In this document: one piece after another, positions 26,297 through 34,482 of the stretch
Layout: the number at the start of each line of letters is the position of its first letter
Numbering within the stretch: the first letter of the stretch is position 1
DNA from: Pseudomonas putida
Lineage (GTDB): Bacteria > Pseudomonadota > Gammaproteobacteria > Pseudomonadales > Pseudomonadaceae
Length of the DNA stretch: 64,000 bases
Assembly (NCBI RefSeq): GCF_001941965.1
Contig: NZ_MKZO01000004.1
Location: forward strand, 1-64,000
Reading direction: 5' to 3'
The notes under the pieces: model-generated
Databases searched by the model: none
What the model was told of the DNA's origin: nothing
Seen by the model: the letters and a program-made list of their open reading frames with translations, nothing else
Made by a program: the position numbers and the translations under genes

Positions 26297-27211
26297 TCAG
26301 ATCGACGGCGCACCAGTTGCCAGGACTTCTTCCAGAAACCCCACAAACGCCCGAATCCGGCTCGAATCCCGATGACTCGGCAGATACAGCGCATTGATCG
26401 CACAACTGGCACTCCCCGGACTCGCCTCGAACCCTTCCAGCACCCGCAGCAACCTGCCCTGCCGCACATCCTCGGCCACCAGCCAGTCCGCCAGCAGCGC
26501 CAACCCGCCATCGGCAATCGCCGCCTCGCGCAGCACATCGGCGTTATTGCTGCGCAAGCGCCCCTGCACATTGATCGGAATACTGTCGCCTCCTTCGCGG
26601 AACACCCAGTTATGCACCGCCGGCCCGTAGTCGAACACCAGGCACTGGTGCTCCAGCAGGTCCAGCGGATGCCGCGGGATACTGGCCCGCTGCAGATACC
26701 CGGGGCTCGCCAGCAGCCAGCGCTCGAAGCGACCGATGGGCTTGCTGATCACGTCCTCGCTGTTCAGCGTCGAACCCAGGCGCACGCAGAGATCGACCCG
26801 CTCGGTCAGCAGGTCGGTCATCTGGTCGCTGAGGGTCAGGCTGATATCCAGTTCCGGATGCCGCGCCAGCAGGCGCCCGAGATGCGGTGCGATCACCCGC
26901 CGGCCAAACTCCACCGGCACATTCACCCGCAACCGCCCGCGTGCTTCGCTGCCACGGTCGAACACCGCACCATCGGCCTCGGCCAACGCTTCGAGAATGG
27001 CCACGGCCTTGTCGTAGTAGTCCTGGCCGACCACCGTCGGGCTGCTGTGGCGAGTGGTGCGGTTGAGCAGCGTGGTGCCCAGTTCGGCTTCGAGGGCGGC
27101 GACCTGGCGGGTTACCGAAGAGGTCGCCACGCCGAGCTTGCGTGCGGCGGCCGAGTAGCCACCGCAGCGCACGGTTTCGACGAACATGCCCAACGCCTGC
27201 AATTTGTCCAC
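26297..27211 (-). CDS. LysR-family transcriptional regulator
   Basis: A 304-residue LysR regulator. The winged helix (LQALGMFVETVRCGGYSAAARKLGVATSSVTRQVAALEAELG) is followed by a periplasmic-binding-like effector domain. The GTG at 27211 is preceded by AGGAG at ideal spacing and starts the protein at MDKLQALG; an in-frame ATG at 27283 exists but adds a leader atypical for the family. It lies 80 bp downstream of an MFS gene on the same strand, and a GCAATAC-N8-GTATTGC site upstream of that gene is a candidate target. Confidence 0.9.
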   Translation of the reverse strand: MDKLQALGMFVETVRCGGYSAAARKLGVATSSVTRQVAALEAELGTTLLNRTTRHSSPTVVGQDYYDKAVAILEALAEADGAVFDRGSEARGRLRVNVPVEFGRRVIAPHLGRLLARHPELDISLTLSDQMTDLLTERVDLCVRLGSTLNSEDVISKPIGRFERWLLASPGYLQRASIPRHPLDLLEHQCLVFDYGPAVHNWVFREGGDSIPINVQGRLRSNNADVLREAAIADGGLALLADWLVAEDVRQGRLLRVLEGFEASPGSASCAINALYLPSHRDSSRIRAFVGFLEEVLATGAPSI

Positions 27212-27291
27212 GGCCCGGCTCCTGGCTTCGGCTGAGGTCTCTGGCCGGGCAGTGTGCAGCAAAGCGTCGCGCTGCGCTTGCATAAGCGCGC

Positions 27292-28494
27292 TCAGCCGCG
27301 CGGACGGAGGATGAACAGGATCAGCGCAGCCAGTGGGGGCAGCGCCGCCATGCAGGCGAACATTGGCCAGCCAACATGCTCGTAGAGCGGACTGGCGATC
27401 AGCGAACCGAGGGCGCCGCCGACGAAGATGCTGGTCATGTACACCGCATTGAGCCGCGCCCGACTGTGCGGATCGAGGGCGTACACCTCGCGCTGGCCAA
27501 GGACCATGTTCAGTTGCACGGCAAAGTCCAGGGCCACGGCCGTGACCACCATCCACAACCACCCTGCCCCCGAGAGCGCACCGGCGACCAGCGACAACGG
27601 CGCCAGCAGCAAGGCCGCCAGGGTGCCGCGCACACCGTGTCCGGCATCGGCGAGGCGCCCGGCGATCGGCGCGGCAACCGCGCCCACCGCACCGACCAGG
27701 GCGAAGATCGCCACCTCGGTCTGGCTGAAACCGTAGTGCCGCACCAGTTCGATCGGGGCGATGGTCCAGAAACTGCTGAACGCGGCGAACAGCAAACCCT
27801 GGTACAGCGAACGCTCGCGCAGCACCGCATAGCGCCGGGCCAGGGTGAACACCGAGCCGATCAGTTGTGCATAACTGGCCTTGTGCGCCGGCACCCGGCG
27901 CGGCAGCAGCAGGCCCATGACCACGGCCATGAACGCCATCAGCCCGGCCGCGCCGAAGAACACCCCGCGCCAGCCGAAGGCTTCGGCCAGGGTGCTGGAG
28001 ATCGGCCGCGACAGCAGGATGCCCAGCAACAGGCCACTCATGATGTTGCCCACCACCCGTCCGCGAGAGGCTTCCGGCGCCATATGCGCGGCCAGCGGCA
28101 CAAGGATCTGCACCGCCACCGAGGTCAGGCCGATCAACAGCGAACTGACCAGGAACAGCGACGGCGTGCTGCTCAGCGCTGCGGCCGCCAGGCACACCGC
28201 CGCCGCCAGGGTGAAGCCCACCAGCAGGCGGCGGTTTTCCAGAAGGTCGGCCAGGGGCACGAGGAACAGCAGGCCAATCGCATAGCCGAACTGGGTCAGC
28301 GACACGATCAGGCTGGCATTGGCGCTGGACAGGCCGATGGACGGCGCGATCAGCTCGACGATGGGTTGCGCGTAATAAAGGTTGGCAACCACTGCACCGC
28401 AGCAGATCGCCAGGAAAATCACCAGCGAACTGGAGAGTACGGGAGTGGCATGGGCCGCCGCAGGCTGCGCGGTCGCGGAATTGCCAAGGGACAT
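27292..28494 (-). CDS. MFS transporter, drug/metabolite efflux type
   Basis: A 400-residue, 12-helix major facilitator protein. The family A-motif is recognisable as PLADLLENRRLL between helices 2 and 3, and again as AGRLADAGHGV in the second half. It resembles YnfM/arabinose-efflux-like exporters. Substrate is unknown. It is followed by the LysR regulator and preceded by the xenA terminator and a dyad that may be the LysR operator. Confidence 0.85.
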   Translation of the reverse strand: MSLGNSATAQPAAAHATPVLSSSLVIFLAICCGAVVANLYYAQPIVELIAPSIGLSSANASLIVSLTQFGYAIGLLFLVPLADLLENRRLLVGFTLAAAVCLAAAALSSTPSLFLVSSLLIGLTSVAVQILVPLAAHMAPEASRGRVVGNIMSGLLLGILLSRPISSTLAEAFGWRGVFFGAAGLMAFMAVVMGLLLPRRVPAHKASYAQLIGSVFTLARRYAVLRERSLYQGLLFAAFSSFWTIAPIELVRHYGFSQTEVAIFALVGAVGAVAAPIAGRLADAGHGVRGTLAALLLAPLSLVAGALSGAGWLWMVVTAVALDFAVQLNMVLGQREVYALDPHSRARLNAVYMTSIFVGGALGSLIASPLYEHVGWPMFACMAALPPLAALILFILRPRG

Positions 28495-28572
28495 GATGAA
28501 ACCTCATGGGCTGGGTAAATCGGATGACGCCAGACTAGAGAAGCCAGCGCCGTCACGGAATCCATCCGCAAG

Positions 28573-28594
28573 GCAATACAGCGATGCGTATTGC
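28573..28594 (-). promoter_or_regulatory. Candidate LysR operator upstream of MFS gene
   Basis: GCAATAC and GTATTGC form a perfect 7-bp inverted repeat with an 8-bp centre, about 80 bp upstream of the MFS start. ATAC...GTAT symmetry suits LysR-type regulators, and one is encoded next door. Confidence 0.4.
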
Positions 28595-28602
28595 GCAAAA
28601 GC

Positions 28603-28631
28603 GAAACGGGCCGCGCAAGGCGGCCCGTTTC
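28603..28631 (-). terminator. Terminator of xenA
   Basis: GAAACGGGCCG (28603-28613) pairs with CGGCCCGTTTC (28621-28631). It lies 16 bp after the xenA stop in the direction of transcription. Confidence 0.7.
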
Positions 28632-28646
28632 CGGTTGCAGTCGAAC

Positions 28647-29738
28647 TCAGCGATAGCGTTCCAGCCAGTGCGCATACGGCGCAGGCAAGGTCCACGACGC
28701 TTTGTCCACACCCAGTTCCTTGGCCGCGAAATACGCCCAGTGCGGATCCGCCAGATGCGCACGCCCCACCGAAACGATATCCAGCTGCCGCGAGCTGACC
28801 GCTTCTTCCGCCAGTTGCGGCGTGCCGAAGCCCCAGGCCGAGGTCACCGGGATACCGGCTTCGTCACGCACGCGGCGCGAGACTTCACCGAGGAAGGCCG
28901 GGCCCCACGGGATATTGGTTTCGGCAATGGTGAAGCCGACGCTGACGCTCAGCAGGTCCAGGCCCCCGGCCTTGAAGCGGCGGGCCAGCTCGATGGATTC
29001 GGCGAGGGTCTGCTCGTCGCGGCCGTCGTATTCGATCACGCCGAAACGGGCGGTCAGCGGCAGGTGCTCAGGCCAGACTTCACGCACGGCGGCCAGGGTT
29101 TCCAGGAGGAAACGGCTGCGGTTGTCGAAGCTGCCACCGTAGGCGTCGGTACGCTGGTTGGAGTGCTCGGAGAAGAAGCTCTGGGCCAGGTAGCCATGGG
29201 CGAAGTGCAGCTCGATCCACTCGAAGCCGGCGTCGCGGGCACGGCGGGCGGCATCGACGAAGTCCTGGCGGACCCGGGCGATGTCGTCGAGGGTCATTTC
29301 ACGCGGGGTTTTCGGCAGGTGGTGGCCGAAGGGAATGGCGGACGGGGCGATGGTCTGCCAGCCACGGGCGTCGGACTCGGCAATATGGTCATCGCCTTCC
29401 CACGGACGGTTGGCGCTGGCCTTGCGCCCGGCGTGGGCGATCTGGATGCCCGGTACCGAACCTGCGGCCTTGATCGCCTTGACCACCGGCACGAAGGCCT
29501 GGGCGTGGGCATCGCTCCAGATCCCGGCGCAGGCCGGGGTGATACGACCTTCAGGGGCAACCGCGGTGGCTTCCACCACCACCAGGCCAGCGCCGCCACG
29601 GGCCATGCTGGCGTAATGCACCTGGTGCCAATCGTTGATGACACCGTCCTCGGCCATGTACTGGCACATCGGCGGAATGGCGATGCGGTTGCGCAGGGTG
29701 ACGTCCTTGAGGGTGAACGGCTGGAACAGTGCGGTCAT
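28647..29738 (-). CDS. xenA: Xenobiotic reductase A (old yellow enzyme)
   Basis: A 363-residue FMN-dependent ene-reductase of the YqjM/XenA class, using NADPH to reduce activated alkenes and nitro compounds. Marks are LRNRIAIPPMCQYMAEDG with the redox-tuning Cys at residue 25, HAGRKAS, HFAHGYLAQSFFSEHSNQRTD-type segment (His pair of the active site), GGSFDNRSRFLLE and the C-terminal WTLPAPYAHWLERYR that contributes Trp to the neighbouring active site. Length equals characterised XenA. It is divergent from an ArsR regulator with a dyad between them, so ArsR control is likely. Confidence 0.93.
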   Translation of the reverse strand: MTALFQPFTLKDVTLRNRIAIPPMCQYMAEDGVINDWHQVHYASMARGGAGLVVVEATAVAPEGRITPACAGIWSDAHAQAFVPVVKAIKAAGSVPGIQIAHAGRKASANRPWEGDDHIAESDARGWQTIAPSAIPFGHHLPKTPREMTLDDIARVRQDFVDAARRARDAGFEWIELHFAHGYLAQSFFSEHSNQRTDAYGGSFDNRSRFLLETLAAVREVWPEHLPLTARFGVIEYDGRDEQTLAESIELARRFKAGGLDLLSVSVGFTIAETNIPWGPAFLGEVSRRVRDEAGIPVTSAWGFGTPQLAEEAVSSRQLDIVSVGRAHLADPHWAYFAAKELGVDKASWTLPAPYAHWLERYR

Positions 29739-29768
29739 GGAAAACTCCAGGGAGGGCTAGATACGATT

Positions 29769-29786
29769 GTTCGATAGTATTCGAAC
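29769..29786. promoter_or_regulatory. Operator-like dyad between xenA and arsR-type gene
   Basis: GTTCGA-TAGTAT-TCGAAC has perfect 6-bp arms and lies 31 bp from the xenA start and 26 bp from the ArsR-type start, a position suited to repression of both promoters. Confidence 0.55.
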
Positions 29787-29811
29787 TTTGGCATTTAGTG
29801 AAGCCTCCGGT

Positions 29812-30123
29812 ATGATTCGGCCCATGCGTGCCTACAAACACCCCGAACCTCAAGACTTCGTCCTCGAACGCGTGCTTTATGCGCTGAGCGACCCTGTGCG
29901 CATGGAAATCGTCCGCACCCTGGCCAACTGCCCCGAAGCCAGTTGCGGCGACCTGGACGGCGGGCGGCCGAAGTCGAGCATGTCCCATCACTTCCGCGTG
30001 CTGCGCGATGCGGGGCTGGTACAGACGCGGGCGATGGGCACGACCCATATGAACTCGCTGCGCATCGAGGCGCTGGACGGGCGTTTCCCGGGGTTGATCG
30101 GGGCGATTCTGCAGCACGTCTGA
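29812..30123 (+). CDS. ArsR-family regulator
   Basis: A roughly 103-residue winged-helix protein of the ArsR/SmtB family (VLYALSDPVRMEIVRTLANCPEASCGDL... KSSMSHHFRVLRDAGLVQTRAMGTTHMNSLR). It lacks the classic ELCVCD metal motif, so it probably senses a small molecule or redox change through its cysteines (NCPEASC). Start ATG at 29812 or 29824; a longer frame runs back through the operator and is rejected. It is divergent from xenA. Confidence 0.85.
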   Translation: MIRPMRAYKHPEPQDFVLERVLYALSDPVRMEIVRTLANCPEASCGDLDGGRPKSSMSHHFRVLRDAGLVQTRAMGTTHMNSLRIEALDGRFPGLIGAILQHV

Positions 30124-30151
30124 GCGTCGGGATTTGTGTTGGCTGAACGGA

Positions 30152-30230
30152 CCTCATCGCTGGCAAGCCAGCTCCCACAGTGTCTGCGGCGCTGCAAAAC
30201 CCTGTGGGAGCTGGCTTGCCAGCGATGAGG
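30152..30230. repeat. Inverted REP pair
   Basis: CATCGCTGGCAAGCCAGCTC at 30155 onward and its inverted counterpart ending at 30230 form a REP doublet of the same type as 26191-26272. It follows the ArsR-type stop within the 322-bp spacer before the next gene. Confidence 0.8.
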
Positions 30231-30336
30231 CCCTCAAGATCAACCACCCAACCGCCTGAATCCCCACCCGCCCACCAGCACCAGAACACTCCAGGTCATG
30301 CCCTTGCTCAAGCGCTGCTCCGCTACCCGACGCTCG

Positions 30337-30358
30337 ACCTGATATTTCTGCTAGTAGA
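30337..30358 (+). promoter_or_regulatory. CTG-N10-CAG box, copy 1
   Basis: The core CTGATATTTCTGCTAGTAGA lies 88 bp upstream of the start at 30446. It differs from the consensus of the five copies by one base (CTAG for CCAG). The half sites CTG and (C/T)AG spaced by 10 bp resemble LuxR/LasR-type boxes. Confidence 0.6.
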
Positions 30359-30445
30359 CATTCCTCACCATGAGCTCACCATGGAGACCTGACCGCACCA
30401 CCAACTTCACCCGGTCAGCCGGTGTTCCAGAGCAAGGAGAACGAG

Positions 30446-30631
30446 ATGACAACGTTCAAGTTCGCGGTTGAACCACTACTACTGAAAGACCGCAAACCTT
30501 TCGCTCCTCCTAACATAGTGGAGGTGGAAGCGGACAGCTTCGAAGAGGCTGCTGCGAAGGTCGTGGCCATGTATGACGACCAGGAAGTGTCGATCAGCCC
30601 AATCTTCTCATCCAGCTTAAAGCTGGATTGA
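30446..30631 (+). CDS. Small protein of the CTG-N10-CAG gene group
   Basis: A 61-residue soluble protein (MTTFKFAVEPLLLKDRKPF... ADSFEEAAAKVVAMYDD). The start at 30446 has AAGGAG 9 nt upstream, while an earlier in-frame start lacks one. I do not recognise the family; the EADSFEEAAAKV segment predicts a beta-alpha unit. Like the protein at 31176 it begins with a beta strand containing F(A/K)(V/P), suggesting they are distant relatives. The shared upstream box at the same distance (88 and 89 bp) groups the two. Confidence 0.72.
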   Translation: MTTFKFAVEPLLLKDRKPFAPPNIVEVEADSFEEAAAKVVAMYDDQEVSISPIFSSSLKLD

Positions 30632-30776
30632 GCTGCGCGTCTTCCGCCGCCTCGTAGGCGTTATCGATGGTTCTGTAAAGATGCTGGCGAGCGAGGTACA
30701 ACGCCTCGTCGAGGGACAGTCCTTCGCGGATGCAGAGGACAGGGTGGCAACTGTGCGCGGGTTGACAGACCAGGGA
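30594..30776 (-). pseudogene. DUF3077-like remnant
   Basis: On the minus strand, an open stretch reads VLCIREGLSLDEALYLARQHLYRT followed by IDNAYEAAEDAQ, which resembles DUF3077 proteins of Pseudomonas (FxVREG... EALxxAS). A stop at 30777 and the lack of a start codon suggest a 5'-truncated or frameshifted copy. It overlaps the end of the convergent gene by 38 bp. The rest of 30632-31175 holds no gene that I can support except the box at 31066. Confidence 0.35.
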
Positions 30777-31065
30777 CTAAGAACCCGGCGCACCAATAAG
30801 GTGCCCGCACGCACAGCCGCCATAAGGACAACCAGCGTCTTAGATCCGCAGGGCCTGTCAAAGCCCATCGTCACGTTCGCAACGACCGCCGAAGACTAGG
30901 CAGTGATTTCCAAGAGCGCAACGGCCAATCAGGCGCGGAAGTATGCTTGGGAAATTGCCTACAAGAAAGACGGAAATATCCAGCTTTTCGTAGCTGGATA
31001 CGACAGTTTGAGCTCCATCAAGGTGGTGCTCCCTGAACATTCCCGTGCCCCCTCCGAGCAGGCAG

Positions 31066-31087
31066 ACCTGACATTTCTGCCAGTAGA
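31066..31087 (+). promoter_or_regulatory. CTG-N10-CAG box, copy 2
   Basis: CTGACATTTCTGCCAGTAGA core, 89 bp upstream of the start at 31176. One base differs from the consensus (C for T in the spacer). Confidence 0.65.
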
Positions 31088-31175
31088 CAAATTCCTTCCC
31101 ATGCACAATATGAACATCAGTCTCTGTGAATTGAGACGACCACGAGATTCAAATATTCGAATAAAGGAGATTGAT

Positions 31176-31469
31176 ATGAAATTATATAATTACACTGTAA
31201 AATTTAAACCCAATAATTTTCCTGGCAAGAGTTTCATGGAGGGGAATTTAGAAGGAGTTGTGGAGGGATTGGACGAGAATGACGCAAAACGGAAAATTAA
31301 AGCTGAAGTCTCCGAAGCGCTGGGTATCACTCTGACAGCAATGGATGTCTCTGATGGTTTTGCCAGCGCCATACTCGGCGCTGCATCGCATTCGGCTTCG
31401 GCAACTGTCACCGCCGTCAGCGCAAGTTCTGGCCCCGGCTCCTCGGTCGCCTCGTCATCCAAGCCTTGA
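31176..31469 (+). CDS. Small AT-rich-start protein of the CTG-N10-CAG group
   Basis: A 97-residue protein (MKLYNYTVKFKPNNFPGKSF... EGLDENDAKRKIKAEVSEALGI) with a low-complexity Ser/Ala-rich tail (ASHSASATVTAVSASSGPGSS). The start at 31176 follows AAAGGAG; an upstream GTG frame from 30903 runs through the box and is rejected. The fold is predicted beta-alpha with no signal peptide. Its first half is markedly AT-rich compared with neighbours, a sign of transfer. Function unknown; regulation by the shared box is inferred. Confidence 0.7.
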   Translation: MKLYNYTVKFKPNNFPGKSFMEGNLEGVVEGLDENDAKRKIKAEVSEALGITLTAMDVSDGFASAILGAASHSASATVTAVSASSGPGSSVASSSKP

Positions 31470-31557
31470 CTCGTTGTTCGTCAGCAGTTGATCTCCCCCA
31501 AACCAACTGCCTCAAACAAAACCGCTCACCAAGCCGCTGATCCCGCCGTCCAGCGGC

Positions 31558-32715
31558 TCACTCCACCGCCGAAACCCGCCAAACCCTCCGGCTCGCCGAC
31601 TGCGCAAAACACACGAACAACGCGGCCATCACCGCCAGCGCCATCGGCAACCCTTCCGGCGCCACGTCCATCGCCGCGCCACTGACCAGCGGCCCTACCA
31701 GGCTGCCCACGCCCCACAACAGGCCGACACTGGCATTGGCCGTGACCAGGTCCTGCCCCTTGAATTGCTGCCCGATCAGCACCAGCGCCAAGGTATATAC
31801 CCCGCCGGCCACCGCGCCGAGTAGCACCAGCGCCGGCCAGAGCAGCCATTGCACCTGGATCAGCCACGGCAGGGACAGGCCGATCAGCATTGCCATCACG
31901 CCACAGACCAGATGCACCGTGGTCCGCTCGCAGCGGTCGGCGAGCCAGCCGATGGGCAACTGGAAGAGCATGTCGCCGGTAAGGATCACCGTGACCATCA
32001 GCGCCGCCACGCCCACCGCGTAGGCGTGGTGGGTGGCGTAGACCGGCAGCAGGGATAGGACCACCGCGTCGAAGAACGAGAAGAACAGCACGCCCATGCA
32101 CAACGCCGGCGCCACCCGGAAGAAGCCGGCCAGGGAGAAGCTCTTTGCGCCATCCTCGCCGTGCTCGACACGATCGTTCGGCACTGTCCAGAGGATGCAG
32201 GCCAGCGCCAGCGCATAGCCCACCGAGACCATCACGATCAACCACGGCCCCTGCGCACCCAGCAGGGACAGCATGGCCGGACCGAGCATCTGGCAGCCGG
32301 TGAACGCGGTGGCGTACAGGGCCATGATCTTGCCGCGGTTGTGCTCCTCGCTCAGTTCGTTGACCCAGGATTCGCCAAGGATGATCGCCACGCCCATGCC
32401 CAGCCCAAGGGCCAGGCGCAAGCCGGCCAGCAGGTAGATCGAGGAGAACGCCCACTCGATCAGGCCGACGCTGAGGGCACAGAGGCTGAAGCTGAGCAGG
32501 TAGATAGTACGGCGGGTCAGGTGCCGGCAGCAGGCGTCGACGAGAAAGGCCGAGAGCATCATCCCGGCCGCAGGCATGGCCGAGAGAATGCCGATCTGCA
32601 GACTGCTGGCACCGGCCTGCAGCAGGCGCAGGGAAACCAGGGGCAAGGTCGCGCCCAGGCTGAAACCGACCACGGAAACGACGAACAGCACACCGACGAG
32701 AAAACGCTTGTTCAC
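31558..32715 (-). CDS. MFS transporter (YcaD-like)
   Basis: A 385-residue, 12-helix MFS protein. LGATLPLVSLRLLQAGASSLQIGILSAMPAAG at the N-terminus, GESWVNELSEEHNRGKIMALYATAF in the central loop and PIGWLADRCERTTV in the second half are typical of the YcaD/UMF-like exporters. Substrate unknown. It is transcribed opposite to the surrounding CTG-N10-CAG genes and does not carry that box. Confidence 0.85.
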   Translation of the reverse strand: MNKRFLVGVLFVVSVVGFSLGATLPLVSLRLLQAGASSLQIGILSAMPAAGMMLSAFLVDACCRHLTRRTIYLLSFSLCALSVGLIEWAFSSIYLLAGLRLALGLGMGVAIILGESWVNELSEEHNRGKIMALYATAFTGCQMLGPAMLSLLGAQGPWLIVMVSVGYALALACILWTVPNDRVEHGEDGAKSFSLAGFFRVAPALCMGVLFFSFFDAVVLSLLPVYATHHAYAVGVAALMVTVILTGDMLFQLPIGWLADRCERTTVHLVCGVMAMLIGLSLPWLIQVQWLLWPALVLLGAVAGGVYTLALVLIGQQFKGQDLVTANASVGLLWGVGSLVGPLVSGAAMDVAPEGLPMALAVMAALFVCFAQSASRRVWRVSAVE

Positions 32716-33058
32716 AACTCACTCCACCACCGCCGACGCGCAGGCTCGATGCCTTGCGCGCGGGCGCACAGACGCTGAAATCGAAAGAACACGGACGAGC
32801 CCGAAGGCCCGCAGGGGTCAGGCGAACAGGCGGTGTGGCGAGAAGGTGAAGGCGAACAGCACGCTGCGCCGGCGCTTGAGCACGGTGTCCTGCGGCCAGG
32901 CACGGCGAAGGGCCCGGAAAAGGGGCAGCCTGGCAGTGAAAGGACGGACAACGGCGTTCATGTTCGGCAATAGCAAGGACGGAAAAGAGGGACGGCACTC
33001 TAGGCCATGGCTGACACACCCGTCAATCGCCCTACACCACACGGGCGACTTCCGAGGG
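32716..33058. other. Spacer between divergent MFS and delta-60 genes
   Basis: No gene is called. A possible 47-residue minus-strand frame starting MNAVVRPFTARLP (near 32960) is basic and lacks a ribosome-binding site. The spacer holds the promoters of the two flanking genes. Confidence 0.4.
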
Positions 33059-33080
33059 ACCTGATATTTATGCCAGTAGA
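33059..33080 (+). promoter_or_regulatory. CTG-N10-CAG box, copy 3
   Basis: CTGATATTTATGCCAGTAGA core, 59 bp upstream of the start at 33139. A GCGTAGAAA stretch 20 bp downstream, shared with copy 4, may contain the -10. Confidence 0.65.
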
Positions 33081-33138
33081 TGTGGTTGGCTTGCGAGCGT
33101 AGAAAATTGATCTCAACCCATCTCTACGAGAACTGCTG

Positions 33139-34350
33139 ATGAACGCTCCCCAAGCCACCAGAAACCCAGGCGATCTCGATGTCGATTTCGGATTTTCGGG
33201 CAGGGCCCCCTTTCCCCCGGCCATGCGCAGCGGTAAATCGAAGCTCCTCGGTGACCGCAGGATTCTTAGCGCCTGCTCCGACACCGTGACCCCGATCATC
33301 ACCATGGCGCGCCATCTGTGGACCGGCGACCTTGATGTTTCATACGGACCATCGGGCCTTGTCCACATCCCGCTACCGGAGGGTCCGGCCCCGAACACGG
33401 CCAATCTGGTCGAGCTCCTGGTGCTGCCCGACGATAGCGCCCTGGTGTATGGCGCATTAGGGACCATGGGTGAGCACCTATCGTTCGTGTTCCGGGTATT
33501 ACCCAACGGAGAACTGGACCGCGCATTTGGCATGGACGGATTCTGCATCCTCGATTTTGGCGGCCAAAGCGACCTCGTCACCGCGCTGGAATTGCTGGAC
33601 GACGGCAAGATCATGGCGTGCGTGATCTCTCACAGAACCACTGCCCCCGCATTTCACGGCAGCTACCTGGTACGACTGGATAACGGCGTCGTGGACACCA
33701 CCTTCGGCGAAAACGGCATGGGCTACGTCGAGGCCAGCAACCATCCATTGCGCCACCTGGCAGTGTCCGCGGATGGCGGCTACGTGCTGGCCGGCCACTC
33801 CAATGACCTCAGCAAGGCCGAGTTCCGCCAGTATCACGCCGATGGCAGCCCTGATCTCGGCTTTGGTGAAAACGGCCAGGTGCTTTTGCCACTTCCCCCG
33901 GGCCAGGCGGAAATCCATCAGGTGAAAGTGCAAGCGGACGGCAAGATCGTCGGGGTCGGCATGGCCAACGTCGGCTTCGGCAATCACACACTGACCGCCC
34001 GATTGAATCCCGATGGCAGTATGGACAGCACCTTCAATAGCGGTGAGCCGAAGATCATGGTCTTCCAGGGCCACGAAACCCGGAGTACCGGCGTCGACTT
34101 TCTGCCTGACGGCAGGATCGTGACAGCAGGCTATACCACCGACCCGATCGACGTGATCCTGATGCGCATGGAACCCAACGGCATGATGGACATGAGCTTC
34201 GGTATCAACGGCCAGGTCATAAGCGATCTGGGTGGGCAGGAAACCTGCGAGGGCATGGAGATCCAGGGCGATGGCAAGATCCTGGCATCCGGTAGACGTA
34301 TCACCGACTTGCCATTCAACCACTTGTTCCTTGCCCGCTATCTCGGTTGA
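33139..34350 (+). CDS. Delta-60 repeat protein A
   Basis: A 403-residue protein composed of about seven delta-60 repeats (LxxxGxxDxxFGxxG): GDLDVDFG near residue 11, GDLDVSYG 63, GELDRAFG 124, GVVDTTFG 183, GSPDLGFG 236, GSMDSTFN 293, GMMDMSFG 348. The intervening strands (DDGKIMA, ADGKIVGVG, PDGRIVTAG) suggest one beta-propeller. There is no signal peptide or membrane segment, so it is either cytoplasmic or exported without a classical signal. Function is unknown. It is a close paralogue of the next gene, and both end FLARYLG. Confidence 0.82.
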   Translation: MNAPQATRNPGDLDVDFGFSGRAPFPPAMRSGKSKLLGDRRILSACSDTVTPIITMARHLWTGDLDVSYGPSGLVHIPLPEGPAPNTANLVELLVLPDDSALVYGALGTMGEHLSFVFRVLPNGELDRAFGMDGFCILDFGGQSDLVTALELLDDGKIMACVISHRTTAPAFHGSYLVRLDNGVVDTTFGENGMGYVEASNHPLRHLAVSADGGYVLAGHSNDLSKAEFRQYHADGSPDLGFGENGQVLLPLPPGQAEIHQVKVQADGKIVGVGMANVGFGNHTLTARLNPDGSMDSTFNSGEPKIMVFQGHETRSTGVDFLPDGRIVTAGYTTDPIDVILMRMEPNGMMDMSFGINGQVISDLGGQETCEGMEIQGDGKILASGRRITDLPFNHLFLARYLG

Positions 34351-34360
34351 GTCCTGTAAC

Positions 34361-34398
34361 GCCGGCCCTTGCCCGGTTGCAACAAGGCAAGGGCCGGC
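34361..34398 (+). terminator. Terminator of delta-60 gene A
   Basis: GCCGGCCCTTGCC (34361-34373) pairs perfectly with 34386-34398. It is a strong 13-bp stem between the stop and the next box; no T-run follows. Confidence 0.65.
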
Positions 34399-34400
34399 AG

Positions 34401-34422
34401 ACCTGATATTTCTGTCAGTAGA
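34401..34422 (+). promoter_or_regulatory. CTG-N10-CAG box, copy 4
   Basis: CTGATATTTCTGTCAGTAGA core, 61 bp upstream of the start at 34483, directly after the terminator stem, so the second delta-60 gene has its own promoter. Confidence 0.65.
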
Positions 34423-34482
34423 TGAAAGCGAAGCCTGAGCGTAGAAACTGGATCTCAATCCACCTCTACCGAGGAAACGCTT

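Noticed and set aside
26297-28507. A 736-codon open frame on the minus strand
   Set aside because: Its first two thirds are an out-of-frame reading of the MFS gene; only the last 304 residues from the GTG at 27211 form the LysR protein.
30903-31175. GTG-initiated frame running into the gene at 31176
   Set aside because: It passes through the regulatory box and lacks a ribosome-binding site; the ATG at 31176 has AAAGGAG.
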